Shown here piece by piece: positions 11,641 through 23,266 of a stretch of 64,000 bases of DNA (the stretch's first letter is position 1; each line of letters opens with the position of its first letter). The notes beneath the pieces were generated by a model. It ran no database searches and had not been told where the DNA came from. It worked only from the letters and a program-made list of their open reading frames with translations. Both the position numbers and the translations under genes were made by a program. Origin of the DNA: Chamaecrista fasciculata (Eukaryota > Streptophyta > Magnoliopsida > Fabales > Fabaceae); the NCBI GenBank assembly GCA_003254925.1, contig QANZ01013992.1, positions 51,652-115,651 on the forward strand, given 5' to 3'.

Positions 11641-12101
11641 AAAAAGGTTCATTTTGTTCCTAAATGTATGCCCTAATGTTCATTTTGGTCCATTATGTTT
11701 CAAAATGTTCAAATTGGTCCTAAATATTTGCAAAATGATTCATTTTGGTCCTAAATATTGGTAAAATTTTTCATTTTGGTCCCAAACTATTAAATTTGAT
11801 CATATTTCTCTCGTCTCTCATTTCTAGTTCAAAGGACTATTTAAGAGGAACTCGTAGCTCTGAATTCGTCGCATTCGAATTTGAAACGAGCGAGATATAG
11901 TCAACTTTGCTTATTTGACCTTAAAACGAGAAGTCTACTTTTAGGACCGATTTGACCTCGTTTGATGACGACTCCAACTAGATAAAGTACTCTTCAAGAA
12001 CAATACGTAGCTCTAAATTCGTCACTTTTGAACTTAAAACAAGCTATATTCAATAGTTGGGACCAAAATAAAACATTTTGCAAACATAATGGACCCAAAT
12101 A
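11641..12101. mobile_element. Truncated foldback MULE MITE
   Basis: The left arm (AAAAGGTTCATTTTG..) and interior match 2744-3281, but the right arm stops after AACATAATGGACCCAAAT. The right ~50 bp and any target duplication are gone. It ends about 150 bp from the glutaredoxin gene leader. Confidence 0.6.
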
Positions 12102-12239
12102 GAGTAATGGTGTCCGAAATCCGAAAGTTCCATTATGGATCCTCACACACCGAAAAGTAGGGGCCTTTAGTCAGGCACAGCAAATACAACGAAACAAACA
12201 GCCTTTCATAACAAACAAAATCCCTCCCAAACAACATTT

Positions 12240-12704
12240 TCTCTCTCTATGCAAAACGAACGGGAAATCCAGCTCTTTCCCTCTGTTCTTCAACAATCTT
12301 TTTCTCTCTCTTTCTCTCTCTATGCAAAAATCAAAACCCAAAACAAATCATTTCATACACCTTCAACCGCACAAACTAAATCCATCAAGAATAATATCAC
12401 CAACCGAATCCATTCGCAGATTCTTCTTTTGATCATTCTTCGCCGTCGCCGCTGCCGCCGTGCCGCGCTGACATCGCCGTCCTACCGGAGTCTATTACGG
12501 TGTCGACGTTTTCTTTTCTTTCTACTTTCTACCATTTCCTATAGGTGAGAACAGACCATTCCTGTCGTTTCTCACAAATTCTGTGCCCTGATTTGTTGAG
12601 CATTGTTTTGAATTTCTCCTTTCCCTTTTGCAAAAAAAAAAAAAAAAAATATTAGGTTAATCTCGAGAACGAGAGATTTTCCGATTCTTTCGTGGTCGTG
12701 GTCG
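12240..12704 (+). other. Glutaredoxin-like gene 5' leader
   Basis: A CT-rich stretch (CTCTCTCT tracts at 12240-12330) and GCCGTCGCCGCTGCC-type sequence are typical of plant 5' leaders. A donor-like ATAG|GTGAGA at about 12544 and an acceptor-like poly(A)-ATATTAG at about 12654 suggest a short leader intron. A start codon at 12249 opens a 99-codon uORF that ends before the main start. Confidence 0.45.
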
Positions 12705-13520
12705 ATGGCGGCGGAACAGATGGAATTCTCGCCGGGGAAAACAAGGTTTGCGTTGTTCAATCGTTCGCAAACGATGCACGCGAGCCACACGGAATCGTTT
12801 CAGATACCGCATCTTCAAATCGCTCTTGATCGTACCGGGTCGTTGAACAAATTCTACCATCCAGTGGATTCGATGAAATCCTCATTCAGAGGGAAGGTCA
12901 AGAAATTATGTAATATCTTCGAATCCTCGAGAAAATCACCCAAGGGTTCCGATAATGAATCATCCGTTCAATATTCAGGCAAGCTTAAACCCTCGAAATC
13001 CATGGTGCCTGATACTCGAATTTCCTCGACTTTCACCAAAAGCCCTTCGATTAGGTTACCGGGTACTGAGGATAGAATCGTAATGTACTTCACTAGCTTG
13101 CGAGGAATCCGTAGAACATTCGAGGATTGCTATGTGGTTCGGAATATATTCAGGGGATGCAGGGTATGGGTGGATGAACGAGACATTTCTATGGATTCAG
13201 CGTACAGGAAAGAGCTTCAAAGTGTGCTTGGAGAGAAGAAGAATGTGCCATTGCCACAAATTTTCATCAAAGGGAGATACATTGGTGGTGCTGAGGTGAT
13301 AAAATATCTGTTTGAAGTGGGTGAATTAGCGAAGCTTCTTGAGGGATTCCCAATGACGAAACCTGGGGTTTTATGTGATGGATGTGGAGATGTGAGGTTT
13401 GCACCATGCGTGAATTGCAGTGGGAGTAGAAAGATCTTTGATGAAGATGAAGGCACGTTGAAGAGATGTATGGAGTGCAATGAAAATGGGCTAATACGGT
13501 GTCCAGATTGCTGTTCTTGA
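12705..13520 (+). CDS. Glutaredoxin-domain Cys-rich protein
   Basis: The single exon encodes 271 residues. A Ser/basic N-terminus (1-120) precedes a glutaredoxin fold starting RIVMYFTSLRGIRRTFEDC (124-142), with VWVDERD (154-160), the cis-Pro region VPLPQIFIKG (181-190) and GGAEVI (194-199). The C-terminal 48 residues hold four CXXC pairs (C224/C227, C235/C238, C255/C258, C266/C269) in the pattern of two zinc sites, as in the plant GRX family related to At5g39865. The active-site position reads SLRG in place of CPYC, so classic thiol-disulfide exchange is not expected; this is normal for this subfamily, whose role is poorly known. The MAAEQMEF start has a good context (GATGGCGGCG) and fits the family. 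Duplicate pieces of its 3'-UTR occur far downstream. Confidence 0.88.
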   Translation: MAAEQMEFSPGKTRFALFNRSQTMHASHTESFQIPHLQIALDRTGSLNKFYHPVDSMKSSFRGKVKKLCNIFESSRKSPKGSDNESSVQYSGKLKPSKSMVPDTRISSTFTKSPSIRLPGTEDRIVMYFTSLRGIRRTFEDCYVVRNIFRGCRVWVDERDISMDSAYRKELQSVLGEKKNVPLPQIFIKGRYIGGAEVIKYLFEVGELAKLLEGFPMTKPGVLCDGCGDVRFAPCVNCSGSRKIFDEDEGTLKRCMECNENGLIRCPDCCS

Positions 13521-14060
13521 AGAATTAATTGATTGGTATAATTCAATTCTCTCTCTCGGTATATAGTAGTAATATGATGTTGATGATGATGATGATGATG
13601 CTGCTGCTGCTTCATTCTTGCACATTAATTTTAGAAGATGATAATGAATTACGTATACACAAGTAGTTTATTATTATTTGTGAAGATATATATATGTGTT
13701 TGATTAAGATTATGATGTGATTCAACACACTCTGAATTTATGGTGGCTTTTGGGTTGTTATATATGATGATCACAAGAGCTGATGATGATAGGCTTCTTC
13801 TTCTTATTGAATTGCATCTTGTTTGAAGAGTGTGGCTCATCAGAATGCAGAATTGGTTTGTATTATATATATATATATATGTCTACTGTACTATTCTACA
13901 GTGGTGAGAGAGTGTATCTCTCAGGTCAATGTAAATATTTAGTAGCATATGATATGACTCCAAGGATTTGAAACCATTGCCTATTCATATATGGTTTATA
14001 ATAATGAGAAAGAGTTGTTGTAAATTGTAAATCTTTCTCTTCTCTTCTTCGTCAGCTTCC
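13521..14060 (+). other. Glutaredoxin gene 3'-UTR and flank
   Basis: It contains a (GAT)n/(GCT)n microsatellite at 13572-13610 and an ATATAT tract at 13866-13880. Pieces match 39423-39568 (left part) and 41627-41646 plus 41791-41850 (right part). This marks the left origin of the downstream duplicated array. Confidence 0.6.
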
Positions 14061-14073
14061 ATATATATATATA

Positions 14074-14253
14074 CTAGGGGCTTTGCGTGCCCTAACGGGC
14101 ACGCAAATATGTATGTAAAATAAATAAAGGACTAAATTGTTAACTTAGTAAAGAAAGAGAGACCAAATAGTAAATTTTCTCTTATTTTTAATTTCATAGG
14201 CTATAATTTTAAACATGGACGACCAAAAAGGGGTGGAGCCATATAATATAAGA
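14074..14253 (-). mobile_element. 180-bp mini-Helitron
   Basis: Read on the minus strand it begins TCTTATATTATATGG (from 14253) and ends with hairpin GCGTGCCC-GTTA-GGGCACGC (14104-14085) and CTAG at 14077-14074, followed by T. The sister sequence at about 41850-41900 lacks the insert and runs straight through ATATATAG-CAATGAG. A second copy is at 33924-34102. It is non-autonomous and codes for nothing. Confidence 0.85.
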
Positions 14254-14429
14254 TATAGGAATGAGTTTGATTAATCTCTCACATAAGAATAAATTTGGAT
14301 TTGAATACTCATCGATTGGAAAGAATGCTCACTCTTGACTCTTGAGTGATTCGATCCTTTGATGACGGACGATATTTGTGAAGAAGTAACAAACTATAGT
14401 TTTATTTTTGGTCAAAACTGCTCAAATTG

Positions 14430-14875
14430 GACCTAAATATATACTCTTGAGTTCATTTAGTCCTAAATATTTCCAAAGTTTCATATTGATTCTAGATGTT
14501 GTCATTTAATTTCATTTTGATCTCAAACTACTAAATTTAATAATATATCTCTTGTTTAAATTTCGAATGTAATAAGTTCAAATTTACATGTTGCTTTTAA
14601 CGAGTATTTTTTATATCTAATTGGGAGTAAACAAGATCAAGTTGAGTGCTGAAAGTGGATTGCTCATTTCACGGTTAAACCAAGAAAATTAATCATATTT
14701 ATCTCATTTCAAGTCTAAATGCGACATATTCAAAGTTACAAATTGTTCTTAACGAGTCAATTTTTTGTCCAGATGAGACTATCAACATTTAGGACCAATA
14801 TGAAACTTTTGAAATATTTAAGACCAAAATAAACTTAAAAACATACATTTAGAACCAATTTGAATATTTGATCTT
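14430..14875. repeat. Degenerate foldback MULE tract
   Basis: AAATTGGACCTAAATATATACTC at the left is mirrored by the right arm CATACATTTAGAACCAATTTGAATATTTGATC. Orthologous tracts lie at 23490-23790, 42040-42500 and 51640-52100, so it predates the array duplication. Confidence 0.6.
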
Positions 14876-15000
14876 TATTTTTAATTTGATTTGGCATGGC
14901 TATTAAAATATATTAAAAAAAGTAAAAAATTGCATCGAAGAAGAATGATAGATGGATGGAACAGAATGCAGAGGCAGAGTGTTTGCTTCATTGGTGACTT

Positions 15001-16110
15001 TTTACACAGAAGGTCCTTGGTTTGACCCATTTTTAGAAAGGGTCCCTGTGGTTTAAAAAGTGACAAACAGAGGAGGCCTTGTGGTTTGCTCCGTTAACAA
15101 AAAGGGTCCCGACATCCAAAATTTAACGGAAATTTTGACTAAAATATTATTTTAAGACCCTAACTATTAATTTTTATGCGTTTAACTCCCTATTTGTATG
15201 AGAGGACATGAACACAACAAAAAAAAGTTTTATACAAAACTTTGCAATTTGAACCCTAACCCACAAAGACATTTCTGCAACTTTCTGGAAAAAAACCCAG
15301 AAACCCTTCGAACAAGAACCAAATTTCCAATGTTTGGATCATATTATACAAAACTTTGAATACAATTCCTATATAATAGCAATTTTAGAACAAAGACGAC
15401 GGATTTCATAAGATGGGTCCCGACAAAGGAGAAGAACCCGAACCTGCAGACTCCTCGCTCTCCATCTCCGACGACGACGCAGCCTCCACCTTCGCAAATG
15501 GTTTGAAGCTTTGCAAAAACGGAGGGATGCAGAGGCTTGTAGTCATCGAGAGATGAACCTTGGTGTCGGAGGTTAAGGAAATTGAGTCTCGCCAAGTCAC
15601 CACGAAGCTTTATCGGAACCGGGAAGTTGAGGCCATTGTCGTTCAAAGTGATGTTACCGTGGTTCCAGGACAATTTGGTTGCCCGAAACTGATTAAGTTT
15701 TGGTTGTTGGACAACCCATCACCAAGTACATGGGTCATCGAGGGTTTGTTGAAGCAGAGGAAAAGAAGGAGTTGGGAGATTGAGAGAAAGAGGTAGAAAT
15801 TGGGGAGAAGGGAGTGATACGGTGAGTTTTGAGTGTGAGTTTAATGGTGTAAAATTTTCTTTTCATAACCATAAAACTTTTTCTTTTGTTATGTTCAAGT
15901 CCTCTCATACAAATAGGGAGTTAAACGTATAAAAATTAATAGTTAGGGTCTTCAAATAATATTTTAGTCAAATTTTCCGTTAAATTTTGGATGCCGGGAC
16001 CCTTTTTGTTAACGGAGCAAACCACAAGGCCCCTGTTTGTCACTTTTTAAACCACAGGGACCCTTTCTGAAAATGGGTCAAACCACAGGGACCTTCTGTG
16101 TAATTTACCC
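15001..16110. mobile_element. Pack-MULE-like element with long TIRs
   Basis: Arms of about 230 bp are inverted: the left arm reads ACACAGAAGGTCC.. and GGTTTGACCCATTTTTAGAA, the right arm ends ..GGACCTTCTGTGTAATTTACCC. Units at 23885-23920 and 52205-52240 lack it and read GGTGATATTTTTACAT. TTTTTACA and CTTTTACA beside the ends are a likely imperfect target duplication. The middle (about 15250-15860) is not inverted and has captured gene-like sequence. Confidence 0.75.
15340..15830 (-). pseudogene. Captured gene 5' region, possible plastid-protein leader
   Basis: On the minus strand a CT-rich leader (15830-15740) is followed by ACAATGGCC at about 15645, reading MASTSRFR, a TAA stop, then a Ser/Thr-rich frame ([50 protein letters not shown]). 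This looks like a chloroplast transit peptide plus start of a mature protein, broken by one nonsense codon. Another frame reads [19 protein letters not shown], weakly LRR-like. I cannot name the donor gene and cannot say which frame was original. Confidence 0.4.
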
Positions 16111-16359
16111 TTTTACATAAATGTGGAGGAGGGAAACATGCAAAATACCCCTGGTTGGAATCGAGTATCATTGTCATTATGATATTTTCATTGAGAAAAT
16201 TTTACTTGTTATAAAGTTTTTTTAACTTGAATAAAGAATAAAATCTAGCCGATAGATAATGAAATTTTATAGTGCCAAAGAAAATCCTTGCATATTTTTA
16301 AAATACAACATTTTTATTTGATCATAAAATTGATCAAATATTAAGATAATTTAATTATG

Positions 16360-16935
16360 GGCAAAACACCCTTTCGTGCCCCTAACGTTTGCGGTGATTT
16401 TCAGTTATGCCCTTAACGTTTCATTTGTGTCAGTTGTACCCCAAATGTGAAACGTTAGTTTCAATTATGCCCCCAATTTCAATCATTCCAAAAAAAACAC
16501 CATTTTTGCACGATTTGAGCTCGGTTTTAATCAGATTTCATATGGGTTTTAATTTTCAGACATCACAAACTTGATTCCTTGGATCAATTTCAAAGATTAT
16601 GCTCAAAATAGCCCCAAATCCGAAGAAAATCGAACCCGATGAACCCCAAAAATGACCAAAACGAAATGCAGCAAAACGAAGCATTTTTCTCAAAATTTCC
16701 ATGTGCAAAATGATCCTTAGGAGCCGAAATGAGTACCCATAAACTCATTTATCAAAACAAACTGAAATAACACACGAACCGAAGCTCAAAAGTTTCAAAA
16801 AACGGTACACTAACGAGGGTGGGGGCATAATTGAAACTAACGTTTAACATTGACGACACAACTGACACAAATGAAACATTAGGGGCATAACTGAAAATCA
16901 CCGCAAACGTTAGGAGTACGAAAGGGTATTTTGCC
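16360..16935. mobile_element. MULE MITE, 9-bp TSD
   Basis: TTAATTATG flanks both ends (16351-16359, 16936-16944). TIRs of about 110 bp begin GGCAAAACACCCTTTCGTGC. The unit at 42790-42810 has the uninterrupted site 'atttaattatgtaac'. The interior has no coding sequence. Confidence 0.85.
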
Positions 16936-17063
16936 TTAATTATGTAACCGATAAACTATTTTTTAAATGTTACTAAAAAAAGTATAAGCTAATTTTTTAA
17001 ATGTTAGATAGAACATTAATAATAAACAAATTTTAGGGATAAAAATGAAAATAACCATAAATT

Positions 17064-17157
17064 TTAGTTAGGGACAAAACAATATCTTCTCATCAAAGAC
17101 TATAATAACTTTAGTTAGGGACAAAACAATATCTTCTCATCAAAGACTATAATAACT
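17064..17157. repeat. 47-bp tandem duplication
   Basis: Two adjacent identical 47-bp units begin TTAGTTAGGGACAAAACAAT at 17064 and 17111. Units at 42930 and 52605 have one copy, so the doubling is recent. Confidence 0.85.
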
Positions 17158-17182
17158 TTAGGTCAGGAGAAGTTAGTAACAC

Positions 17183-18691
17183 TGTCAGGCGTGACAGTTT
17201 GGCACTGTCACGCCTGACATCCTAGAGAAAATGTCGTTTATGACTTTGCAAAACAGAGTCGCCACCAAATTTTTAAGAAAAATTTGGAAAATTATTTTTA
17301 TGTTTGAAAAATGGTGGATAAGACAAGAATTGGTCTCGAACTAAAGACGAGTTCGGGAGTCATTTGAATTATGGGGAAGGTGTTAGGCACCCCACAATAC
17401 CTATCCAAATAGAGGGTTACTCTAAAATAATTGAATAAAAATTAAATGGCGTTTGAAATTAAATTTAATCATCTTTTTTTTTAACAACACAATCAAATGC
17501 ATAAATATACATATATAAAAATAAAATAAAACTACCGAAGAAAAGATAAATGTTAATAATAAATGAAAATGGTGATGAGATGTAAAATGAAAATTGTAAA
17601 TGAAATAAATAAAAGGAATGTCATAATATATCATGAAGCCTAAAAAATGCAACACAAATTGTTTATATTATTCACATTTTTTTAATAAAAGGAGAAAAGA
17701 GTAATGAACACCAAAAATGTAAATATTTTATCATAGAAATAGAGGAAAATGAAATGAGATAAATACCCCATCTTTGAAATCAATGAGCATTAATTTGATT
17801 TTATTGGGGAAAAGGTAATTGCATGGAAACGGAAACTTTGACTCTTTTTTTGCTGAAGAAATTTTGTTTCTTGAATGTACTTTTAATATATAGATGTATA
17901 TGCACATTCTTTTTAACAGCATTTTCGTCTCTTTTTTTATTAACATTATCTAAATTAAAGTGTCTCAAAAATAGAAGAATAAAATAAAATAAATAAAATA
18001 ATAAAGTAATATGATATATATGCATATATATGGGAATAAACAATATATATAGAAAAGAATGAATATTGAGATAGGGATAACAACAAAGATAAATAAATAA
18101 ATAAAACAAAACCAAACAGCAAAAATAAAAAAAATACAAATAAAACAAAAAAATAAATAACTAAATAAAGAAAAGAAGAAAGAGGCCGAGAGTATGAGAT
18201 GAAGAAGGAAAATGAGAAATCTACATTTCACTCCCCACATATTTCCTTTTTACTCCTGGGTCCTCTTCATTTTGTCAAGGGACCAAAACGCACGAATAGA
18301 AGGAATGAAGGGGAGTTTCTGCAGTCTCACATCAAGAATAAAATTGGTCTAAAAATAATAATTATCATATATAAATGAAGAAGTGAAGAAAGAACACAAT
18401 ACCCTTGCTCTCTCTCTTTTAGCCAAAATCGAAATCCTTCCTTACTTTATGATTACAGAAAACAGAGCAAGAAAACGCTTCCTCAAAACGAATCCTTCAC
18501 CCTCTATTATGTTTACAAAAAACAGAGGGTGAAGGATTTTCTTATTTCTGAATATTTCCATTAATGCTTTTCTGAATCAAAGCATTAAGTTTTTCTGAAT
18601 ATTTCCATTAATGCTTTTCTTATTTCTCCTTTTAGTCAACCCAAAGTTTTTCTAAGTTGCAAAATGACCTGGACCAAATGGGATGTTCACA
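17183..18691. mobile_element. Solo LTR (1.5 kb), TSD AACAC
   Basis: The block starts TGTCAGGCG, ends GATGTTCACA, and is flanked by AACAC at 17178-17182 and 18692-18696. Units at about 43010 and 52690 read through the site without it. No internal domain is present, so it is a solo LTR. Its first 37 bases form a perfect 15-bp hairpin. The words 'gagtcgccaccaaatttt' and 'ggggaaggtgttaggcaccc' also occur at 29640, 48995 and 58925, showing one LTR family. Confidence 0.78.
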
Positions 18692-19896
18692 AACACAATT
18701 TTATGTATTTTCATTTGTAATTCTTCTTGTTTCGAAATTAATTAATGATTATATATGACTACTCTTTTATATTTAGTATAACAATATTAGGAATTTCTTT
18801 ATAATTCATATTTAATATTTGGTCAAACATTTAAATTGGTAACAAAAGATACAAGAGAGGTTACTCTTTTTGGGTTACAGGCTTCAAAATCTACAATTCA
18901 AGAAATGGATAAAAGTCATTTTGTCATTAATTTTCTTATTTGGGGTCACAAATTTTGGCAATCTTCCCTCTACAATCATTAACAACATTTGCAATATGTA
19001 AATCGAATATCATTCACAAAACTCAACCATCATTGAAACTAGAAACTCTATAAATAAGCAAAAGCACCTTTGGTACCTACAAATTATAGGATAAGTTTCA
19101 GTTGTATCTTTAATTTTTTTTTTAATTGTCAATTGTACCTCTAAAATTTCATATTTGTCTCAATTATATTTTAAGGCCTAACATCATCTAAGGTGTTAAT
19201 ATATAGAAAATGTTAACTTCATGCCGACATTGATCTTTTTAGGGTACAATTAACAGAAAATGTTAATGTTTTGGAATACAACTGACATGAATGTGAAACT
19301 TTGAGGGTACAATTAACACTAAAAAAAAGTCATTCGTTATATCACTATTTTCATTAATGATTTAGACGATGACATTAGAGATTGAAGGTACAATTGAGAC
19401 AAATGTGAAATTTTAGGGGTATAATTGACAAAATAAAAGGGGTACAATTGAGATTACCCCATATTTTGGGGGGCACAGGTAACATATTGCCTTGTAAATA
19501 AGTATACAAGAAAAGGTTAAAACTTCATTTTGGTCTTTGAGTTATAGGATGAATTTCAGTTTGTTCCTAAAAATATTTTCTTGTTCCCCTATGATCCTCA
19601 AATTTCAATCGTGGTTTTTTCATATCCTATCTCCTTTAGTACTTGGTTGTTAAGTCCGATTTCGATAGCTGAAGATTTTCTTTCTCATACATGGTTGATG
19701 TGGTAGAGAGAAAAATAATCCTTTCAACTCTTTCTCATTTGCATCTCTTTCCTCCTCCCTCTCCATCTCTCGGGAATCGAGAGTGGATATGCTAAAGTTA
19801 AAATATGTGAAGTAGTTGAGATTTTATAATTTACATACTTCACACAATCTATACTTCAACATATCTATTCCTCTCCATCTCATTTCTGTTTCTGAT

Positions 19897-20160
19897 TCAC
19901 CATCTTCTTCTTCCAATGAGCCTCCGATGTTTATTGGCTTTTTCGAACTTCACAAAAAATGCATCGATCAAAGAATATAGCCAATCGTCATTGCAGTGGA
20001 AGAGATCCAACATGCCATTTAGTGAGGCATGTCTTTCAAGTTAGTTTATCTTCCACACCACTGGCATCACCTTGAATGCCACTCAAACACCAATGGAGTC
20101 ACATGGAAGCTGAGCAACATACTAACATGAGCCATTGGTGAAAACCGAATGAGCTTTATC
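19897..20160 (-). pseudogene. Small array gene, copy A (3' exons only)
   Basis: Third exon 20160-20122 follows a TTTATAG acceptor and reads DKAHSVFTNGSC then TAG. The last exon 20033-19897 is open: HASLNGMLDLFHCND, DWLYSLIDAF, FVKFEKANKHRRLIGRRRW then TGA. The acceptor of that last exon is changed (GAAAG instead of GCAG). Upstream sequence jumps from 20240 directly into promoter-distal DNA, so exons 1 and 2 are deleted and the copy cannot work. Family unknown; see copy B. Confidence 0.5.
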
Positions 20161-21397
20161 CTATAAACAACACAAAGTGCAAATGAATTAAGAGAAAAGG
20201 GACATTAGGATTTCACTTATATTTACTCTGCTTCTTAAAACATTGCCGGTGAATACATTTTAAAATATTCTTTTAATACTTGATTATCATATATTCTTAG
20301 GGTTAATATTATTAATAGTTTATCGAACCAATATTTTCAAAGACTAACTAAAAAAGTATTTGCAAAAGAATCCTTTAAGTCCTCAAATTTTACATCAATA
20401 ATTTTCGATTTCGTCTCCAATATTTGTCAACTGTCAATTTTGTCCCAAAGTTTCACATTTTAGTCAATTTTATTATCCTTTGACTAATTTCCTTCAATAA
20501 ATTAATGATAGACTTTATGGTATTTTTAAATCCGAGTTAAGATTTGATTTTTTTTTTCTATCAATTTTACATTAAAATCATTGGGGAAGAAATTTAAATT
20601 AGATGTATAGTTTGAAAACAAAAAAAGGTGCTTTAGCGAAAATTATTTAATGATTTTAAAAGTAGAAAATATAGTTTTTCAAAAAAAAAATCATTTAGTT
20701 TGGTAAATCCAAAGAGTTATCAACATTTCCATTATGTAAATTGAATATCATTCACAAAACTCATAAACACCATATAGTCCTTAGAAAACCATCACTAAAA
20801 CTAAAAAGTCTAGGCAAAAGCATATTTGATACCTATAGACTATATATAGGATAAGTTTCAGTTTCATCTTTAATTTTTTTTATTATCAATTATACTTTTA
20901 AAATCTTACATTTAACTCAATTATACTCTAAGGCTGAAAGTCATCTAAAAAGCTAATATATATATATATATTGACATCAACATTTTTAGGATTCAATTTA
21001 TAAAAAATGTTAAAGTTTTGGAGGTACAACTGATACTAATGTGAAATTTTGAGGGTACAATTGACGCTAGAATAAAGAAGAAAAAAAGTGACTCACCTCG
21101 TTATCATTTTCCGTTAAAGATTTAGACGAAGTTAAACCTTGGAGTACAATTCAAGTGTACAAATGCAAAATTTTAGGGTTCTAATTGATCAAATAAAAAG
21201 TTTAAGGGTACAACTGAGACTCACACCATAGCTTGAGGGCACATGAAACATTTTTCCATGTAAATAAGTATACAAGAAAAGATTAAAATTTCATTTGGTC
21301 TTCGAATTATAAGATAAATTTTAGTTTGGTCCTAAAAATATTTTCTGCTCCCCTGTTATCCTCAAACTTTGGAGGGGATTAAGGGGAAGAGATCCCA

Positions 21398-22717
21398 ATC
21401 CTCAAATATTTTCATACCAAAACTTGTTATTGGTCAAAACCAACAAATTAAATCATATTCATTAATTTTGCAAATAGTGGTGAGTAGGGTCGATTCTAAC
21501 GGGGAAGAATGACTAAGATTTAAGCTTAAAAATAACAATAAAACTTAAAGTGAAGAGTGTTGTGAATTATGATTCTAAATAATGAAAATACTAAAATAAA
21601 GAGAAGTAAATTGGTTTAAGGATTCAATTAACATAGTAAGCAAGAAAATGGTTTAAGGAAATTCAACAATAAAAACATCAAGCCAGGTTGTATATTGAAA
21701 TGGAGTTTCTCATGTTAATCATTGACAAAACATCTTATAACCTTGAGTTTGCTTAGCTTGAAGAAAAATAAGATTTCATCAATATCTCACAAAAATCAGA
21801 AGTTGGAACCGACCTACCTTCATTTATCTCAAACTCTTAAGTAACAGACTCTCAAGTTCAAGAACAATTAAAGCAAGAGATAAACTAAGCCTAATTTAAC
21901 TAGGTCTCAGTGGTGGTAGCTAAACTAGAGATTCCTTCTCATACTTTTGAAAATAGAAATGAAGCTATTCTACTAACAAAACATGTGTCACTTCTCTAAA
22001 GATCAAACAATAGATTTGAGCCTAGATGACAAGATTAATCAAGAATGAAATACAATTAGGGGCCCTCTAATATCATCCATCTAAGACAATCATAGAATTA
22101 AATCAGAGAGAGAATCAAAACTCAAAAGAAAATAAGATTGCATTAAGCTCAAACTATAGTCTCAAAACATGAAATTCTCCAAATCTCTATACAACCAAGC
22201 TAGATTGGAGGTCTAGCGGGCCTCTAATATTCATGACAAAAACGAAATTAAAGCTAAGGAAAAGAAGAAAAACTAGTAGAGATGAAGATAGGATGAAGAT
22301 GGCGGCTGGGTCTTCTCCAAATTGCCTCCCACGAGCTGCTCTCTGCTTCAGCCTCCAAATGTGCGTGTCTCCCCTTCCAATTGCATCCTCTCACTTAAAT
22401 ATGCTTGCCTTTTCAAAATAAAACCCTTGGCACATGATTGGCACATGACCACCACTAAATGAATCTGAATATTCCTCCAAATAGAAGGCTGAGGTGGTAG
22501 CAAATAATTGGGTCACTAAAAGAAAGACAAACCAGAGTTAAAATTACTTCAGCAAAGAAAAGTGGTTAGTCCTATGCCCATAGGACTTGAAATTAGGCAA
22601 AATTAGAGAAAGAAGAAGCAGCCAACAAAACTAAAATAAAAAGGCAATAAAGTGGATTCAGTGACTGATAAAATAAGATAATTTGGTCTGAAAATAAGTA
22701 TAATAGAGCTGCTAACA
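21398..22717 (-). mobile_element. Probable solo LTR, TSD TCCCA
   Basis: TCCCA flanks both ends (21393-21397, 22718-22722) and the unit at 48660-48690 reads GAGATCCCACATG without it. On the minus strand it begins TGTTAGCAGCTC; the other end (..GAGGAT) lacks the expected CA. Inside is 'gagtagggtcgattctaacggg', a phrase common in plant LTRs. No coding region. Confidence 0.6.
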
Positions 22718-22807
22718 TCCCACATGTCATTCTATGGCGCATGTCCTACTTGTTAGTTTCTCTTTTACCGTTGGCGTCACCTTGAGTGTGATAATAAGCA
22801 GCTGGTT

Positions 22808-23266
22808 CAGGGATGACAATTTGAGTGGGTATTTAGTATACCCGTCCGAATCCACCCGTAAAAAATATCCTAAATCCATCGGATACCTGATATCGGATAT
22901 GGTACGGGTAGTGAAAAATAAGAAAGTTAACTATCCGATATCCGTTAACGGATAGTTAGGGTACCCGGTATCTGATACCCTATAATATAAATATTTTATA
23001 ATATTTTATACATTTTTTATTATATTTTTAATTTATTTATTTTAATGAACAGATATTGGGTATCAGATATCAGATATATCAAATTTTTAAATTAGGATAT
23101 CCTATCCTATATCGATTACTTTTGGGTATTTCAAATATTTAGGGTACCCGTCGGATACCGGATATCGGATACGGATAGGATAAGGATATTGGATAGAATG
23201 AACGGATACGAATACAGATACAGGTAGTGACAAAATGACCGAATACCCTATCCATTGCCATATCTA
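22808..23266. mobile_element. hAT MITE, 8-bp TSD
   Basis: AGCTGGTT flanks the element (22800-22807, 23267-23274). Ends CAGGGATGACAAT and (inverted) TAGATATGGCAAT are hAT-like. The interior is built of GGATATCGGATAC-like words and their complements, so it can fold extensively. Units at 28820 and 48755 are empty at this site. Confidence 0.82.

Noticed and set aside
12249..12548. Separate 99-codon gene upstream of the glutaredoxin
   Set aside because: It covers CT-rich leader DNA and CGCCGTCGCCGC repeats with no family resemblance; treated as an uORF in the leader.
15406..15603. LRR protein or intact gene
   Set aside because: The LRR-like reading is short and in a different frame from the better transit-peptide-like reading, and a nonsense codon breaks the latter; only a captured fragment is claimed.
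17064..17157. Start of a CRISPR or satellite array
   Set aside because: Only two units without spacers in a plant nuclear genome; a simple tandem duplication.
17801..18240. Overlapping hydrophobic frames of about 90-115 codons on the minus strand
   Set aside because: They are translations of an AAATAAAAT-rich tract inside a solo LTR (runs of Phe, Ile, Tyr) and not membrane proteins.
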